64,000 nucleotides of DNA. Origin: Tepiditoga spiralis. GTDB taxonomy: Bacteria > Thermotogota > Thermotogae > Petrotogales > Petrotogaceae. Under the pieces are notes generated by a model. That model ran no database searches. It was not told the origin of the DNA and was given only the letters and a program-made list of their open reading frames with translations. Positions 1 through 7,550 of this stretch are shown here, piece by piece. Location: assembly GCF_014701195.1 (NCBI RefSeq), contig NZ_AP018712.1, positions 2,064,501 to 2,128,500 of the forward strand. The letters are read 5' to 3'. How positions within the stretch are numbered: the stretch's first letter is position 1; every line of letters begins with the position of its first letter. A program made the position numbers and the translations under genes.

Positions 1-212
1 AAGATAAAAAAGATAAAAAAATTTCTTTAGATGAATTCATTAAATTACTTTCAAATTGGATATTTTTTGAAGATAAAGAAGAAGATAATATAAGAAAGAA
101 AAAAGCCAAAGAAAAAAAAGCAAAAAAACTAGAACTTGATATAAAAGATTATAGTGAATCTAAAGTTGTATTAAATACATTAAACGAATATATGATTTTA
201 GGAGGATTTTAA
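1..212 (+). CDS. C-terminal end of an unknown protein (partial)
   Basis: An open frame enters from the left edge and runs about 69 codons to a TAA at 210-212 that overlaps the next start codon (TAATG). The visible tail is Lys/Glu-rich and probably helical, ending in NTLNEYMILGGF. I recognise no domain. The AGGAGG that serves the next gene lies inside its last codons, so the two genes are translationally coupled and very likely co-transcribed. Its identity would help decide whether the AAA+ gene that follows belongs to a CRISPR-associated operon. Confidence 0.6.
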   Translation, partial: DKKDKKISLDEFIKLLSNWIFFEDKEEDNIRKKKAKEKKAKKLELDIKDYSESKVVLNTLNEYMILGGF

Positions 213-1510
213 TGATATATATAGAAGAAGAATACGAAGATTTAATAAAACCAATAAAAAATTATTTAAAAAAACAATTTAAATCAAAAGAAGAAAATAT
301 AGATATTAGCAAATTTTTTACAAAAGAGTTTAATAAATGTACAATTTATATTGGAAATATAGATAAATATAACAAATACAAAGAAGAATTTAAAGAGATT
401 GAACCTAAAAAAATAATTTTAATCATAGATAAATATTTAGAAAAAAATATTTTAGAAAATTTTTTTAATTATAATATTATAGGAGTATTTAGAAAAAATA
501 AATTAAATACTGAATATGAAGAAATAGGTAAACTTGAAAAATTATTAAAAAATGAAATTAGAAAGCTAACTTATACAAAATTAGAAAAAGAAGATAAGTT
601 TTATATTAAAAGAATTGCTTATAAAAATATTAAAAATTGGAAATTCAATCCAGAATTCGATAATATAGAAGAATTTTATAGAAAAAGAAAATATATTTCT
701 ATATTTTTAGACATAACTATGCAAAAATTTTCAAGACAAATAAGAACTATTTTAAATGATTTTTATGAATTTAAAGAAAACTATGAAAATACTAAAGAAA
801 AAACTTTTAATGTTTTTCCTACTCTTTTAATAGAAGGAGAAACAGGAACTGGAAAATCATTAATTGCTGATATTATTTCTGATAACCTTCTTTTTGGAGA
901 AACAGCATACAAATTTTCACTTGTAAATATAGAAAAAAATTTAATTGACTCAGAATTATTTGGATATAAAAAAGGCGCTTTTACTGGAGCAGATAAAGAT
1001 AAACCTGGAAGAATAGTTTCTCATAAAGAAGAATTAATATTCTTAGATGAAATATCAGAAATACCCATAGAAACACAAACTAAATTATTATTATACTTTG
1101 ATGATAATAAAGTTTTACCAGAAGGATCCGATGGAGAACCAGAATACGCACCAGCTTTTATAATATGTGCAACAAACAAAAATATAAAAGAAGAAATAAA
1201 CAAAGGTAATTTTAGAAGCGATTTATACCACAGATTTAAATATAAAATAAAAATACCATCATTAAGAGAAAGAAAAGAAGATATAAGATTTTTAATAAAT
1301 TTTATACTATTAAATCCATTCATTAATAAATATGATAAAGAAAATAAAATTTATAAAGTAGATAAAATCTCGCTAGAAGCCATTGAAAAACTAGAAAATT
1401 ATGACTATCCAGGAAACTTTAGAGAACTAGAAAGTATATTAAGAGAAGCCTTGAATATTGCATATTTTGAAAAACAAGATATAATCTTACCAAAACATAT
1501 AAATATATAA
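212..1510 (+). CDS. sigma54-type AAA+ activator lacking a DNA-binding domain
   Basis: This 432-residue protein has a sigma54-activator ATPase core. Walker A is GETGTGKS near residue 210, the sigma54-contacting loop GAFTGAD is near 256, and Walker B LIFLDEIS is near 276, with sensor and arginine-finger regions after it (RSDLYHRF, PSLRERKEDIRF). The first 130 or so residues are not a clear receiver domain, although a strand rich in Ile/Leu (KKIILIIDKYLE) suggests a degenerate Rossmann or sensory fold. The protein stops at LPKHINI, where Fis-type helix-turn-helix domains normally begin, so it has no DNA-binding domain. It is coupled to the upstream partial gene and ends only 3 bp before the conserved CRISPR leader. 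By family it should remodel sigma54 RNA polymerase; its signal and target are unknown. RtcR-like or CRISPR-associated regulators are possible relatives. Confidence 0.8.
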   Translation: MIYIEEEYEDLIKPIKNYLKKQFKSKEENIDISKFFTKEFNKCTIYIGNIDKYNKYKEEFKEIEPKKIILIIDKYLEKNILENFFNYNIIGVFRKNKLNTEYEEIGKLEKLLKNEIRKLTYTKLEKEDKFYIKRIAYKNIKNWKFNPEFDNIEEFYRKRKYISIFLDITMQKFSRQIRTILNDFYEFKENYENTKEKTFNVFPTLLIEGETGTGKSLIADIISDNLLFGETAYKFSLVNIEKNLIDSELFGYKKGAFTGADKDKPGRIVSHKEELIFLDEISEIPIETQTKLLLYFDDNKVLPEGSDGEPEYAPAFIICATNKNIKEEINKGNFRSDLYHRFKYKIKIPSLRERKEDIRFLINFILLNPFINKYDKENKIYKVDKISLEAIEKLENYDYPGNFRELESILREALNIAYFEKQDIILPKHINI

Positions 1511-1513
1511 ACA

Positions 1514-1743
1514 AATAAAAATAAATGTGTTATAATAAACACGAATGTAAAGTTTCCGGAACATTGGCAAAAATAAAAAATCGCATAAATAAAGGATTTG
1601 AGCAAAACAGGTTTGGAACTAAGTAATAATAGGTATTACAGACGAAATGGTGGTAGAAAATGAAGATAAGAAAAATATCACAAAGAGGGTTTGGAAAATA
1701 CGGTATTGAAAGGTACTAATAAATAGGCATTCAAATGCTAGCA
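1514..1743 (+). promoter_or_regulatory. CRISPR array 1 leader
   Basis: About 230 bp that recur almost base for base (about five mismatches seen) before the second array at 8790-9020. The -10 box TATAAT lies at 1531-1536, 17 bp after TAAACA. The leader ends with a small hairpin, GCAT-TCAA-ATGC, just before the first repeat. Its conservation and position put the leader on the left, so transcription runs left to right. Confidence 0.8.
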
Positions 1744-2672
1744 GTCTGAAAGATACTCTTCCCTGAAAGGGATAATAACTTTTCACCTTCATTCATTGCT
1801 TCTACTATGACTTCTAAGTCTGAAAGATACTCTTCCCTGAAAGGGATAATAACTTGGATCTCTTCGAGATATATATTACCATGTTTTCACCTGTCTGAAA
1901 GATACTCTTCCCTGAAAGGGATAATAACGGGTTCTTTGACATATTAAGAACCCTAATAAGGTCTGAAAGATACTCTTCCCTGAAAGGGATAATAACATCC
2001 AACCATTTCTGTCTATTGTTATTTCTTTTTCATCTAGTCTGAAAGATACTCTTCCCTGAAAGGGATAATAACGGGTTCTTTGACATATTAAGAACCCTTA
2101 CCAATTTTACTGTCTGAAAGATACTCTTCCCTGAAAGGGATAATAACCATTAATGCTATAGCATTTACAAGTAGATCGATTACTCGTCTGAAAGATACTC
2201 TTCCCTGAAAGGGATAATAACAAGTTTGGATAGAGCTATTTTTAAAATTTCTTTATCCATTGTCTGAAAGATACTCTTCCCTGAAAGGGATAATAACTGC
2301 ATCTGCTTCCATTTCTTCTACTACTTCTTTCATTTCATGTCTGAAAGATACTCTTCCCTGAAAGGGATAATAACACTTCATGTTCATCCATAACTTCTGC
2401 TATGACTTCTAAATGTCTGAAAGATACTCTTCCCTGAAAGGGATAATAACTTAGTAATAAGTTTGTTGCTATGAAAGTTAGTACTCCAGGTCTGAAAGAT
2501 ACTCTTCCCTGAAAGGGATAATAACGCCATAACGCCAACAACAACTAAACTACCAACAATAACAGGTCTGAAAGATACTCTTCCCTGAAAGGGATAATAA
2601 CAAAACATTATCAGCTGGTGTTAATGTTCTTACTAATTCTTGTCTGAAAGATACTCTTCCCTGAAAGGGATA
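1744..2672 (+). CRISPR. CRISPR array 1: 13 repeats, 12 spacers
   Basis: Repeats are 36 nt, starting GTCTGAAAGATACTC, carrying the stem TCCCT-GAA-AGGGA and ending ATAATAAC. Starts are at 1744, 1818, 1893, 1961, 2037, 2112, 2186, 2262, 2339, 2415, 2490, 2566 and 2642. The last copy loses its 3' end after about 31 nt, marking the leader-distal end. Spacers are 37-40 nt except spacer 3 (1929-1960), which is 32 nt. Spacers 3 and 5 share their first 26 nt, including the hairpin arms GGGTTCTT and AAGAACCC. No cas genes are visible, so the type cannot be read from the locus itself. Confidence 0.97.
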
Positions 2673-2849
2673 AGCATTTTCTTCAACAACTTTATGGAAT
2701 TTTATTTTTTTATTCTTTTCTTTTTCTTACGATCATTGATCCTTTCAAAATTCTTTTATTCTTCTTTTCTAAATTTATCCTTTAATCTTTTTTATAAAAT
2801 ATTTTTAATATACTAAATAAAAGAAAGATAAATCTTTATTTAGTATATT
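2673..2849. other. array 1 trailer, no gene seen
   Basis: AT-rich, T-rich stretch. Positions about 2725-2750 (CTTACGATCATTGATCC...) resemble a decayed copy of the 23-bp units found after array 2 at 10543-10611, so the two arrays seem to share trailing DNA as well as leaders. No ORF is supported. Confidence 0.4.
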
Positions 2850-2860
2850 AATGTCGAATA
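2850..2860 (+). promoter_or_regulatory. AATGTCGAATA motif, copy 1
   Basis: Exact AATGTCGAATA, preceded by TTAGTATATT, 40 nt before the zinc-ribbon gene. It is one of six near-identical intergenic copies in the first 16.3 kb, always upstream of an accessory gene in the same orientation. Function (operator, promoter or cassette boundary) is inferred only. Confidence 0.55.
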
Positions 2861-2900
2861 ACAATATGGATAGTACATAAATAAAAAGTGAGGTGAGAAA

Positions 2901-3248
2901 ATGACTTCAGGTTGGAAAAAATGTCCTAATTGTGGGGAAGAAGTACGAGATTATAACAGAAAATGCTTTAATTGTGGATGGATTTTTTATAAAAAAAAAT
3001 GTCCTAGATGTGGAAAATATATGGATGATAGTACAAAAGAATGTCCTAAATGTGGATGGTATTTTTATTGGAATGAATATATCGGAGAAGATGATGGTTG
3101 TTATGAAAATTATGAAGATGATAATGATTACGAAGAAAATTATGAAAATGATTGGGATTTTTTAACTGATTTAGCTAGTGATGTTTCTGGTATAGATTCA
3201 GATTACATTGGAAATGCTGGAGACATTCTTGATGATTATGGATATTAA
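2901..3248 (+). CDS. small double zinc-ribbon protein
   Basis: This 115-residue protein starts after GAGGTGAG. Four CxxC knuckles are visible (CPNC, CFNC, CPRC, CPKC), forming two zinc ribbons each with an aromatic GWxFY strand, within residues 8-53. The remaining half is very acidic (EDD, NYEDDNDYEENYEN) and ends in DDYGY. Zinc-ribbon plus acidic tail proteins usually act as adaptors for nucleic-acid or protein binding; no enzyme motif is present. It sits between array 1 and the TerB/HNH pair, under motif copy 1, and is probably expressed alone since motif copy 2 follows. Function is unknown. Confidence 0.75.
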   Translation: MTSGWKKCPNCGEEVRDYNRKCFNCGWIFYKKKCPRCGKYMDDSTKECPKCGWYFYWNEYIGEDDGCYENYEDDNDYEENYENDWDFLTDLASDVSGIDSDYIGNAGDILDDYGY

Positions 3249-3286
3249 TATTCTTTTTATTCTACCTTTCTAAATAAATCTAAACT

Positions 3287-3297
3287 AATGTCGAATA
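3287..3297 (+). promoter_or_regulatory. AATGTCGAATA motif, copy 2
   Basis: Exact motif, followed by TTAACTTAGGAAAC, a downstream context shared with copy 3 (TTAATTTAGAAAC). It lies 100 nt before the next gene, further than the other copies (35-44 nt). Confidence 0.5.
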
Positions 3298-3397
3298 TTA
3301 ACTTAGGAAACACTAAATTTATACTAATTTATAAAAAAGATAAAAAATAATTTAAAGATATAAAAAAATATCAAAAAAAATAAGGAGGCGATTTTTT

Positions 3398-4069
3398 ATG
3401 AGTTTATTTAAAGTTTTAGGAGGTATTGTAATTGGAGCAGGCGCAGTAGCTATAGCACCATTTACTGGTGGCGGTTCTGTTTTAGTAGCAGGAATAACTT
3501 TAGCTAAATCACTTGCAGGTGCAGAGGCAGTAGCTGTTGGTGCTGCTGTTATTGGTGCTGCTGGTGCTGTAATTTCTGATATGGACAACGATAATAAAAT
3601 AAATTCAGCTTATAAGAAAGGCATCGAACAAGGAAAATCAGAAAATCTTAGTGAAATGGAAAATTTAAAAAGCAAACTTAAAAAAGCATCTAAAAGATTT
3701 AAAGAATACAAAGAATTTGAAAACTATTTGTTAGCTTGTTATGCAGTAGGAATATCTGTAGCTTGCTGTGATGGGGATTTTTCAGATGCAAAAAAAAATA
3801 CTTTAGAAGAATTTATACAAGGAGTATCATTTAAAAATTATCCTATAACCTTTGAAAAAACTATTCAAATTTTATATAATAACCCTCCAACTTTTGATGA
3901 AGCAATGACATTTGTAAAAAAATCGAATGCAACTGACTTGTGTGTTTTTACAGATATTATTGATATTATTATTGCTTCTGATAATGTTGATAGATATAAA
4001 GAAAGAAAATATAGAGAAGACTGGGAAAACTTTATTTCTGCATATATAAGGAGTGATTGTAATGAGTAA
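3398..4069 (+). CDS. Gly-zipper membrane protein with TerB-like domain
   Basis: 223 residues. The first 60 are extremely Gly/Ala/Val-rich (GGIVIGAGAVAIAPF, AVGAAVIGAAGAVI) and look like one or two glycine-zipper membrane helices. A Lys-rich linker follows. Residues 105-200 resemble the TerB/tellurite-resistance helical fold, with the typical pattern of a hydrophobic helix then an acidic loop (VACCDGDFSDAKKNTLEEF). It starts after AAGGAGG and overlaps the next gene by 8 bp (ATGAGTAA), so the two are made together. TerB domains recur in metal, stress and phage-conflict systems. My reading is a membrane-anchored partner of the HNH protein that follows; no function is demonstrated. Confidence 0.6.
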   Translation: MSLFKVLGGIVIGAGAVAIAPFTGGGSVLVAGITLAKSLAGAEAVAVGAAVIGAAGAVISDMDNDNKINSAYKKGIEQGKSENLSEMENLKSKLKKASKRFKEYKEFENYLLACYAVGISVACCDGDFSDAKKNTLEEFIQGVSFKNYPITFEKTIQILYNNPPTFDEAMTFVKKSNATDLCVFTDIIDIIIASDNVDRYKERKYREDWENFISAYIRSDCNE

Positions 4070-5642
4070 TCGAACAGATAGATTTTTTAAACGAAAAGAA
4101 AAATTACAAAATAAAAAAGAATTATATATCCCTACAGATAGAGAATTAGTTATTCAATTAAAAAATTCTAATGTAGATACTGAAAAAGTAAATAAAATAT
4201 TTGAAATGCAAAATGAAAAGTTTGATTTTTCCTCTAATGATGAAATGAAAAGTTCTGCTAATGAAATACTTGCAGAAATAAGAGGTAATTTTGATCAAGA
4301 AAAATTTGATAATTTAATATTTAGTTTGAAAGAAAAAGTTTTAGATTCAATTATTAAACCATTTGGATTAGAAAAAATATTGTTTGAAGATAAAGATGGT
4401 GGAAATATTACAACAGAACACAATTTTAAAAAAGGTATCACTTCTACAGAATTTGATAATAAAAAATATAACGAATGGCAAAAAAACAAAAATAATAAAT
4501 TTGATAGAAAGCCTTATGAAAAAGATTTTTCAAACAAAAGAAAAGAAATATTTAACTCTGTAAACAAATTAAAAGATGGCTATACTGGAAAAGAAATACC
4601 AAAAGATGGAAGAAGTCATTTAGATCATATTACTTCGGCACATGAAATAGAAATAACATCAACTAATAATCTTTATCTTACAAAAGAAAAACGAATTGAT
4701 ATGGCTAATTCAAATAAAAATCTTACAATGACAGATTCTTCTTTAAATCAATCAAAAAATAATCATGATTTAATGGTTTGGTCTACTAAAACGAACTCAA
4801 AAAATAATAAAATAACAAATACAGAAAAATATGATTTAGATATAGAATTAGTAAATAAAAATTATAATGAATCAAAAAAACACATTAATAAGACTGTTAG
4901 AAATGCAAAAATAAAAAAAAATGGAACTGAATTATTAACAACTGGTGGAAGAGAAGGTATAAAAATGGGACTCCAACAATCATTGGGAATTTTGATCAAA
5001 GAATTTACAGAAGCACTTTTTGTTGAAATTAAGGATATTTATAGAAATGGATTAAAAAATGGTAGATTAGATAAAACTTTTTTAGAAGCAATTAAAGATA
5101 GATTGCAACGAATTTCTAAAAAAGTATTATCTAAGTGGAAAGATCTTGTTAGTACTTTTAAAGATGGTGTAATTAGTGGATTTTTCTCAAATCTAATTAC
5201 TTATATAATTAATACATTTTTAAGTACAGGAAAAAGATTTGTTAGGATTATTAGAGAAGGATTTTTTTCATTATTAAAGGCAATAAAAATTTTAATAATG
5301 CCACCAAAAGGCTTTACATTTAAACAAGCTGCTCATGAAGCAACAAAATTAATATCAACAGGAGTTATTGTATCAGGAGGAATTTTAATTGAAGAGGGAG
5401 TCGAAAAATTTTTACAAACTATTCCTGGTTTAAATATCTTTGCACAAATAATTTCACCTGTTATTATTGGAATTATTACAGGACTTTTATCTGTTTTAAC
5501 TATTTATTTTCTTGATAAAATTGATCTCTTTAAAGTGAACGAAGAAGCAAAACATGAATTCGTTATGAATAAATTGGAAAAAAGGATTGAAGAAGTTTTA
5601 GAGGAATCAGATAATCTTTATAGTGTATTTGAAGTTTCATAA
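4062..5642 (+). CDS. HNH-like nuclease fused to C-terminal membrane segments
   Basis: ATG at 4062 is chosen because AAGGAG lies 9 nt upstream; a GTG at 4053 is too close. The 526-residue protein begins with a charged region. Around residues 170-236 it has an HNH/endonuclease-like signature: GYTGKEIPKDGRSHLDHIT, then ANSNKNL and TDSSLNQSKNNHD, with the expected Asp-His and downstream Asn/His residues. Residues about 425-490 contain two hydrophobic segments (LISTGVIVSGGILIEEG and IISPVIIGIITGLLSVLTIY), so the C-terminus is probably in the membrane. Its partner is the Gly-zipper/TerB-like protein, and the two-gene unit has its own upstream motif. A nuclease tethered to the membrane next to CRISPR arrays suggests a defence effector, which is inference. 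Colicin-like or phage-derived alternatives exist. Confidence 0.6.
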   Translation: MSNRTDRFFKRKEKLQNKKELYIPTDRELVIQLKNSNVDTEKVNKIFEMQNEKFDFSSNDEMKSSANEILAEIRGNFDQEKFDNLIFSLKEKVLDSIIKPFGLEKILFEDKDGGNITTEHNFKKGITSTEFDNKKYNEWQKNKNNKFDRKPYEKDFSNKRKEIFNSVNKLKDGYTGKEIPKDGRSHLDHITSAHEIEITSTNNLYLTKEKRIDMANSNKNLTMTDSSLNQSKNNHDLMVWSTKTNSKNNKITNTEKYDLDIELVNKNYNESKKHINKTVRNAKIKKNGTELLTTGGREGIKMGLQQSLGILIKEFTEALFVEIKDIYRNGLKNGRLDKTFLEAIKDRLQRISKKVLSKWKDLVSTFKDGVISGFFSNLITYIINTFLSTGKRFVRIIREGFFSLLKAIKILIMPPKGFTFKQAAHEATKLISTGVIVSGGILIEEGVEKFLQTIPGLNIFAQIISPVIIGIITGLLSVLTIYFLDKIDLFKVNEEAKHEFVMNKLEKRIEEVLEESDNLYSVFEVS

Positions 5643-6016
5643 TTAACATAGAAGATTTAAAAACTGATCTTTTTATCCGATTTTTAGCATACTTCTAAAA
5701 TAATAAAAAGACCATGCTGTCAACTAAATATAATAGAGGATACATACGAAATCCACTGGCTAACCGCAGTAGAATAATTTTGTACCAAGTGCAAACTACT
5801 AAGAATCAAAATACTCTTGTAAAGTTGGAAAATTTTACATATTTTAATAACCTAAAAAAGTTTTAAATAATGATTTATTAAATAAAAAATTAAGAATGTA
5901 TAAAGATGATTTCTATATTGAACAGGAGTCATTTTTTAATCTTTATTGAGGTCTAAAATTATTGTAATAAAAGATTTAATCTGCAAAGAACTATTTTTAT
6001 AAAGTATTTTATTAAT
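5643..6016. other. gene-free stretch with a GC-richer core
   Basis: No convincing ORF. Positions about 5705-5835 (for example CCACTGGCTAACCGCAGTAG and ACCAAGTGCAAACTACTAAG) are less AT-rich than the surroundings and could be a decayed mobile-element end or a small RNA; I cannot tell which. A weak T-rich site near 5660-5705 (ATCTTTTTATCCGATTTTT) may end the HNH transcript. Confidence 0.3.
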
Positions 6017-6027
6017 AATGTCGAATA
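6017..6027 (+). promoter_or_regulatory. AATGTCGAATA motif, copy 3
   Basis: Exact motif with TTAATTTAGAAAC after it, 41 nt before the Card1-like nuclease gene. Confidence 0.55.
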
Positions 6028-6068
6028 TTAATTTAGAAACACAAAAATAAAAAATAGGGGGAAAAAGT

Positions 6069-6983
6069 ATGAAAAAATTAGAAAATGTTTTAGAAAGAAT
6101 AGCTAACTCATTAGAAGAAATTTCTAATTCATTAAAAATTACGAGTAATTACAATACTCAAAATATTATTTTGAAAAAAGAAATAATAAAAAATGAAGAA
6201 AATATAATAGAAATACCAAGAAAAAATGAAATAGAAGAATTTTTAAACTCTAAAAATATTCAAATAAAGACTTTAAAACCAGAAAAAAATGAAGAAATAT
6301 TAGATAACATAGCATATTTTATGGGTGAAAATTTTGAAAGTATAGAACCTATACTTAAATTATTAAAAAGAAATATAAATAGTTCTAATTATATAAATCT
6401 TGATATGAAAGATTTTACTCAAAGATCTATATCTGATATAACAAATTTATGTAATAGATTATATGAACTTACCTTTTTAAGTTCTTACATATATAAAAAA
6501 TCTCCAAAGTATAATCTTACAGCAAAAGTTAATAAGATACCAGAAGCAATAAATTTTTTAAATGGAGAATGGTTTGAACGTTATTTAAAATTAAAAGTTA
6601 TAAAAAGTTTAGAAATGAACAAACAAAACAAAAAGATAAAATATTCATATATAAAAAATCCACAAATAATATTGCCAAATGGTGATGATTTTGAATTAGA
6701 TTTAATGTTTAAAATTGATGATGAAATATTTTGGATAGAAGCAAAAACTGGTGAATATCAAAATTCTTTAAAAAAATATTCCAAAATAAAAAAAATGTTA
6801 AATTTAAAAAGAAAAAATGTTTTTGTTGTTTTGACAAAAAATTTAGAAGATAGAATGAAAAGTGCTTTAAGCACTATGTTTGATATGAATGTAATAAACA
6901 TTAAAGAATTTGAAAATAAATTTTTAAATAATGTTCTAAACTTAAATGAACATGTAATAGATGAAAAAATAATAAATATTTAA
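6069..6983 (+). CDS. Card1/Can2-like PD-(D/E)XK nuclease without evident CARF
   Basis: 304 residues, starting after a GGGGGAAA site. Residues 1-60 are a predicted coiled coil followed by a charged linker; 60-160 are helical. From about residue 160 the protein matches the nuclease half of the Card1/Can2/DUF1887 family: FLNGEWFERYL (Glu/Trp of the first helix), FELDLMF (metal-binding Asp near 208) and FWIEAKTG (E-x-K near 222-225), then a Lys-rich stretch and VFVVLTKN. In Card1/Can2 this domain is activated by cyclic oligoadenylate bound to an N-terminal CARF domain. Here the N-terminus is too short and too helical to be a normal CARF, so activation must differ. Position between two CRISPR arrays supports a defence role. 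Confidence 0.65.
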   Translation: MKKLENVLERIANSLEEISNSLKITSNYNTQNIILKKEIIKNEENIIEIPRKNEIEEFLNSKNIQIKTLKPEKNEEILDNIAYFMGENFESIEPILKLLKRNINSSNYINLDMKDFTQRSISDITNLCNRLYELTFLSSYIYKKSPKYNLTAKVNKIPEAINFLNGEWFERYLKLKVIKSLEMNKQNKKIKYSYIKNPQIILPNGDDFELDLMFKIDDEIFWIEAKTGEYQNSLKKYSKIKKMLNLKRKNVFVVLTKNLEDRMKSALSTMFDMNVINIKEFENKFLNNVLNLNEHVIDEKIINI

Positions 6984-7095
6984 TAAATAAAATAAAGTAA
7001 ATAGATGAAAAAATATTGGTAATAGGAGTAAGTATAACAAAGAAACCTAATTAGCAAGAACATTTGATAAAAAATAATAAAGGTGGTGATTTTTT

Positions 7096-7524
7096 ATGAA
7101 TTTTAAAAAAAATAAAAAAACTAACTTACCAACAAAAACATCAAAGAATATATCAGTAGGAATACCATTAAATTTTACACAAGTAATTACAGAAATAATT
7201 AATGCTTCATTAGATTATCAAAAAATTAAAGAAGAAGAAAAAACTAAAAGATATATGATTGAAAATCAAACAAAAATAAAAATCGAAGAAATTAGAGCAA
7301 AAAGAGATATATTTATGAAGTACATAGAAGAAAATTATAAAGAAAGATATAGAGTTTATGATAAATTTTTTAATATTTTAGAACTCGGTTTAGAAAAAAA
7401 CAATACACAAGCAATTGAAGCAGCTTTGAATGGAATAATTGCTCAAATAAGAACTAATCCTTTTGAAGGTTTTCATGATTTCAAAAATAAATTGAGTGAT
7501 GAAAATTATACAGCAGAATTTTAA
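7096..7524 (+). CDS. helical protein of unknown function
   Basis: 142 residues after GGTGGTGATTTTTT. Residues 45-110 are a long charged helix or coiled coil (KIKEEEKTKRYMIENQTK, EEIRAKRDIFMKYIEENYK), followed by LGLEKNNTQAIEAALNGIIAQIRTNP. I do not recognise a function. Its 5' untranslated sequence (AATAATAAAGGTGGTGATT) is repeated before the lipoprotein gene at 16300, showing that upstream modules are reused in this island. The next gene begins 26 nt downstream with an AGGAGGGG site, so the two are probably one operon. Codon use matches the neighbours. Confidence 0.6.
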   Translation: MNFKKNKKTNLPTKTSKNISVGIPLNFTQVITEIINASLDYQKIKEEEKTKRYMIENQTKIKIEEIRAKRDIFMKYIEENYKERYRVYDKFFNILELGLEKNNTQAIEAALNGIIAQIRTNPFEGFHDFKNKLSDENYTAEF

Positions 7525-7550
7525 AAAAATAAAAAAGGAGGGGAATAAAT

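Noticed and set aside
1540-1600. sigma54 promoter in the CRISPR leader (TTGGCA within ACATTGGCAAAAAT)
   Set aside because: A -24-like TTGGCA is present but there is no GC at the required -12 position.
1814-2608. Minus-strand ORFs of 60-75 codons across array 1 (and similar ones in array 2)
   Set aside because: They are readings through the repeats (recurrent LLSLSGKSIFQT or YYPFQGRV) and not genes.
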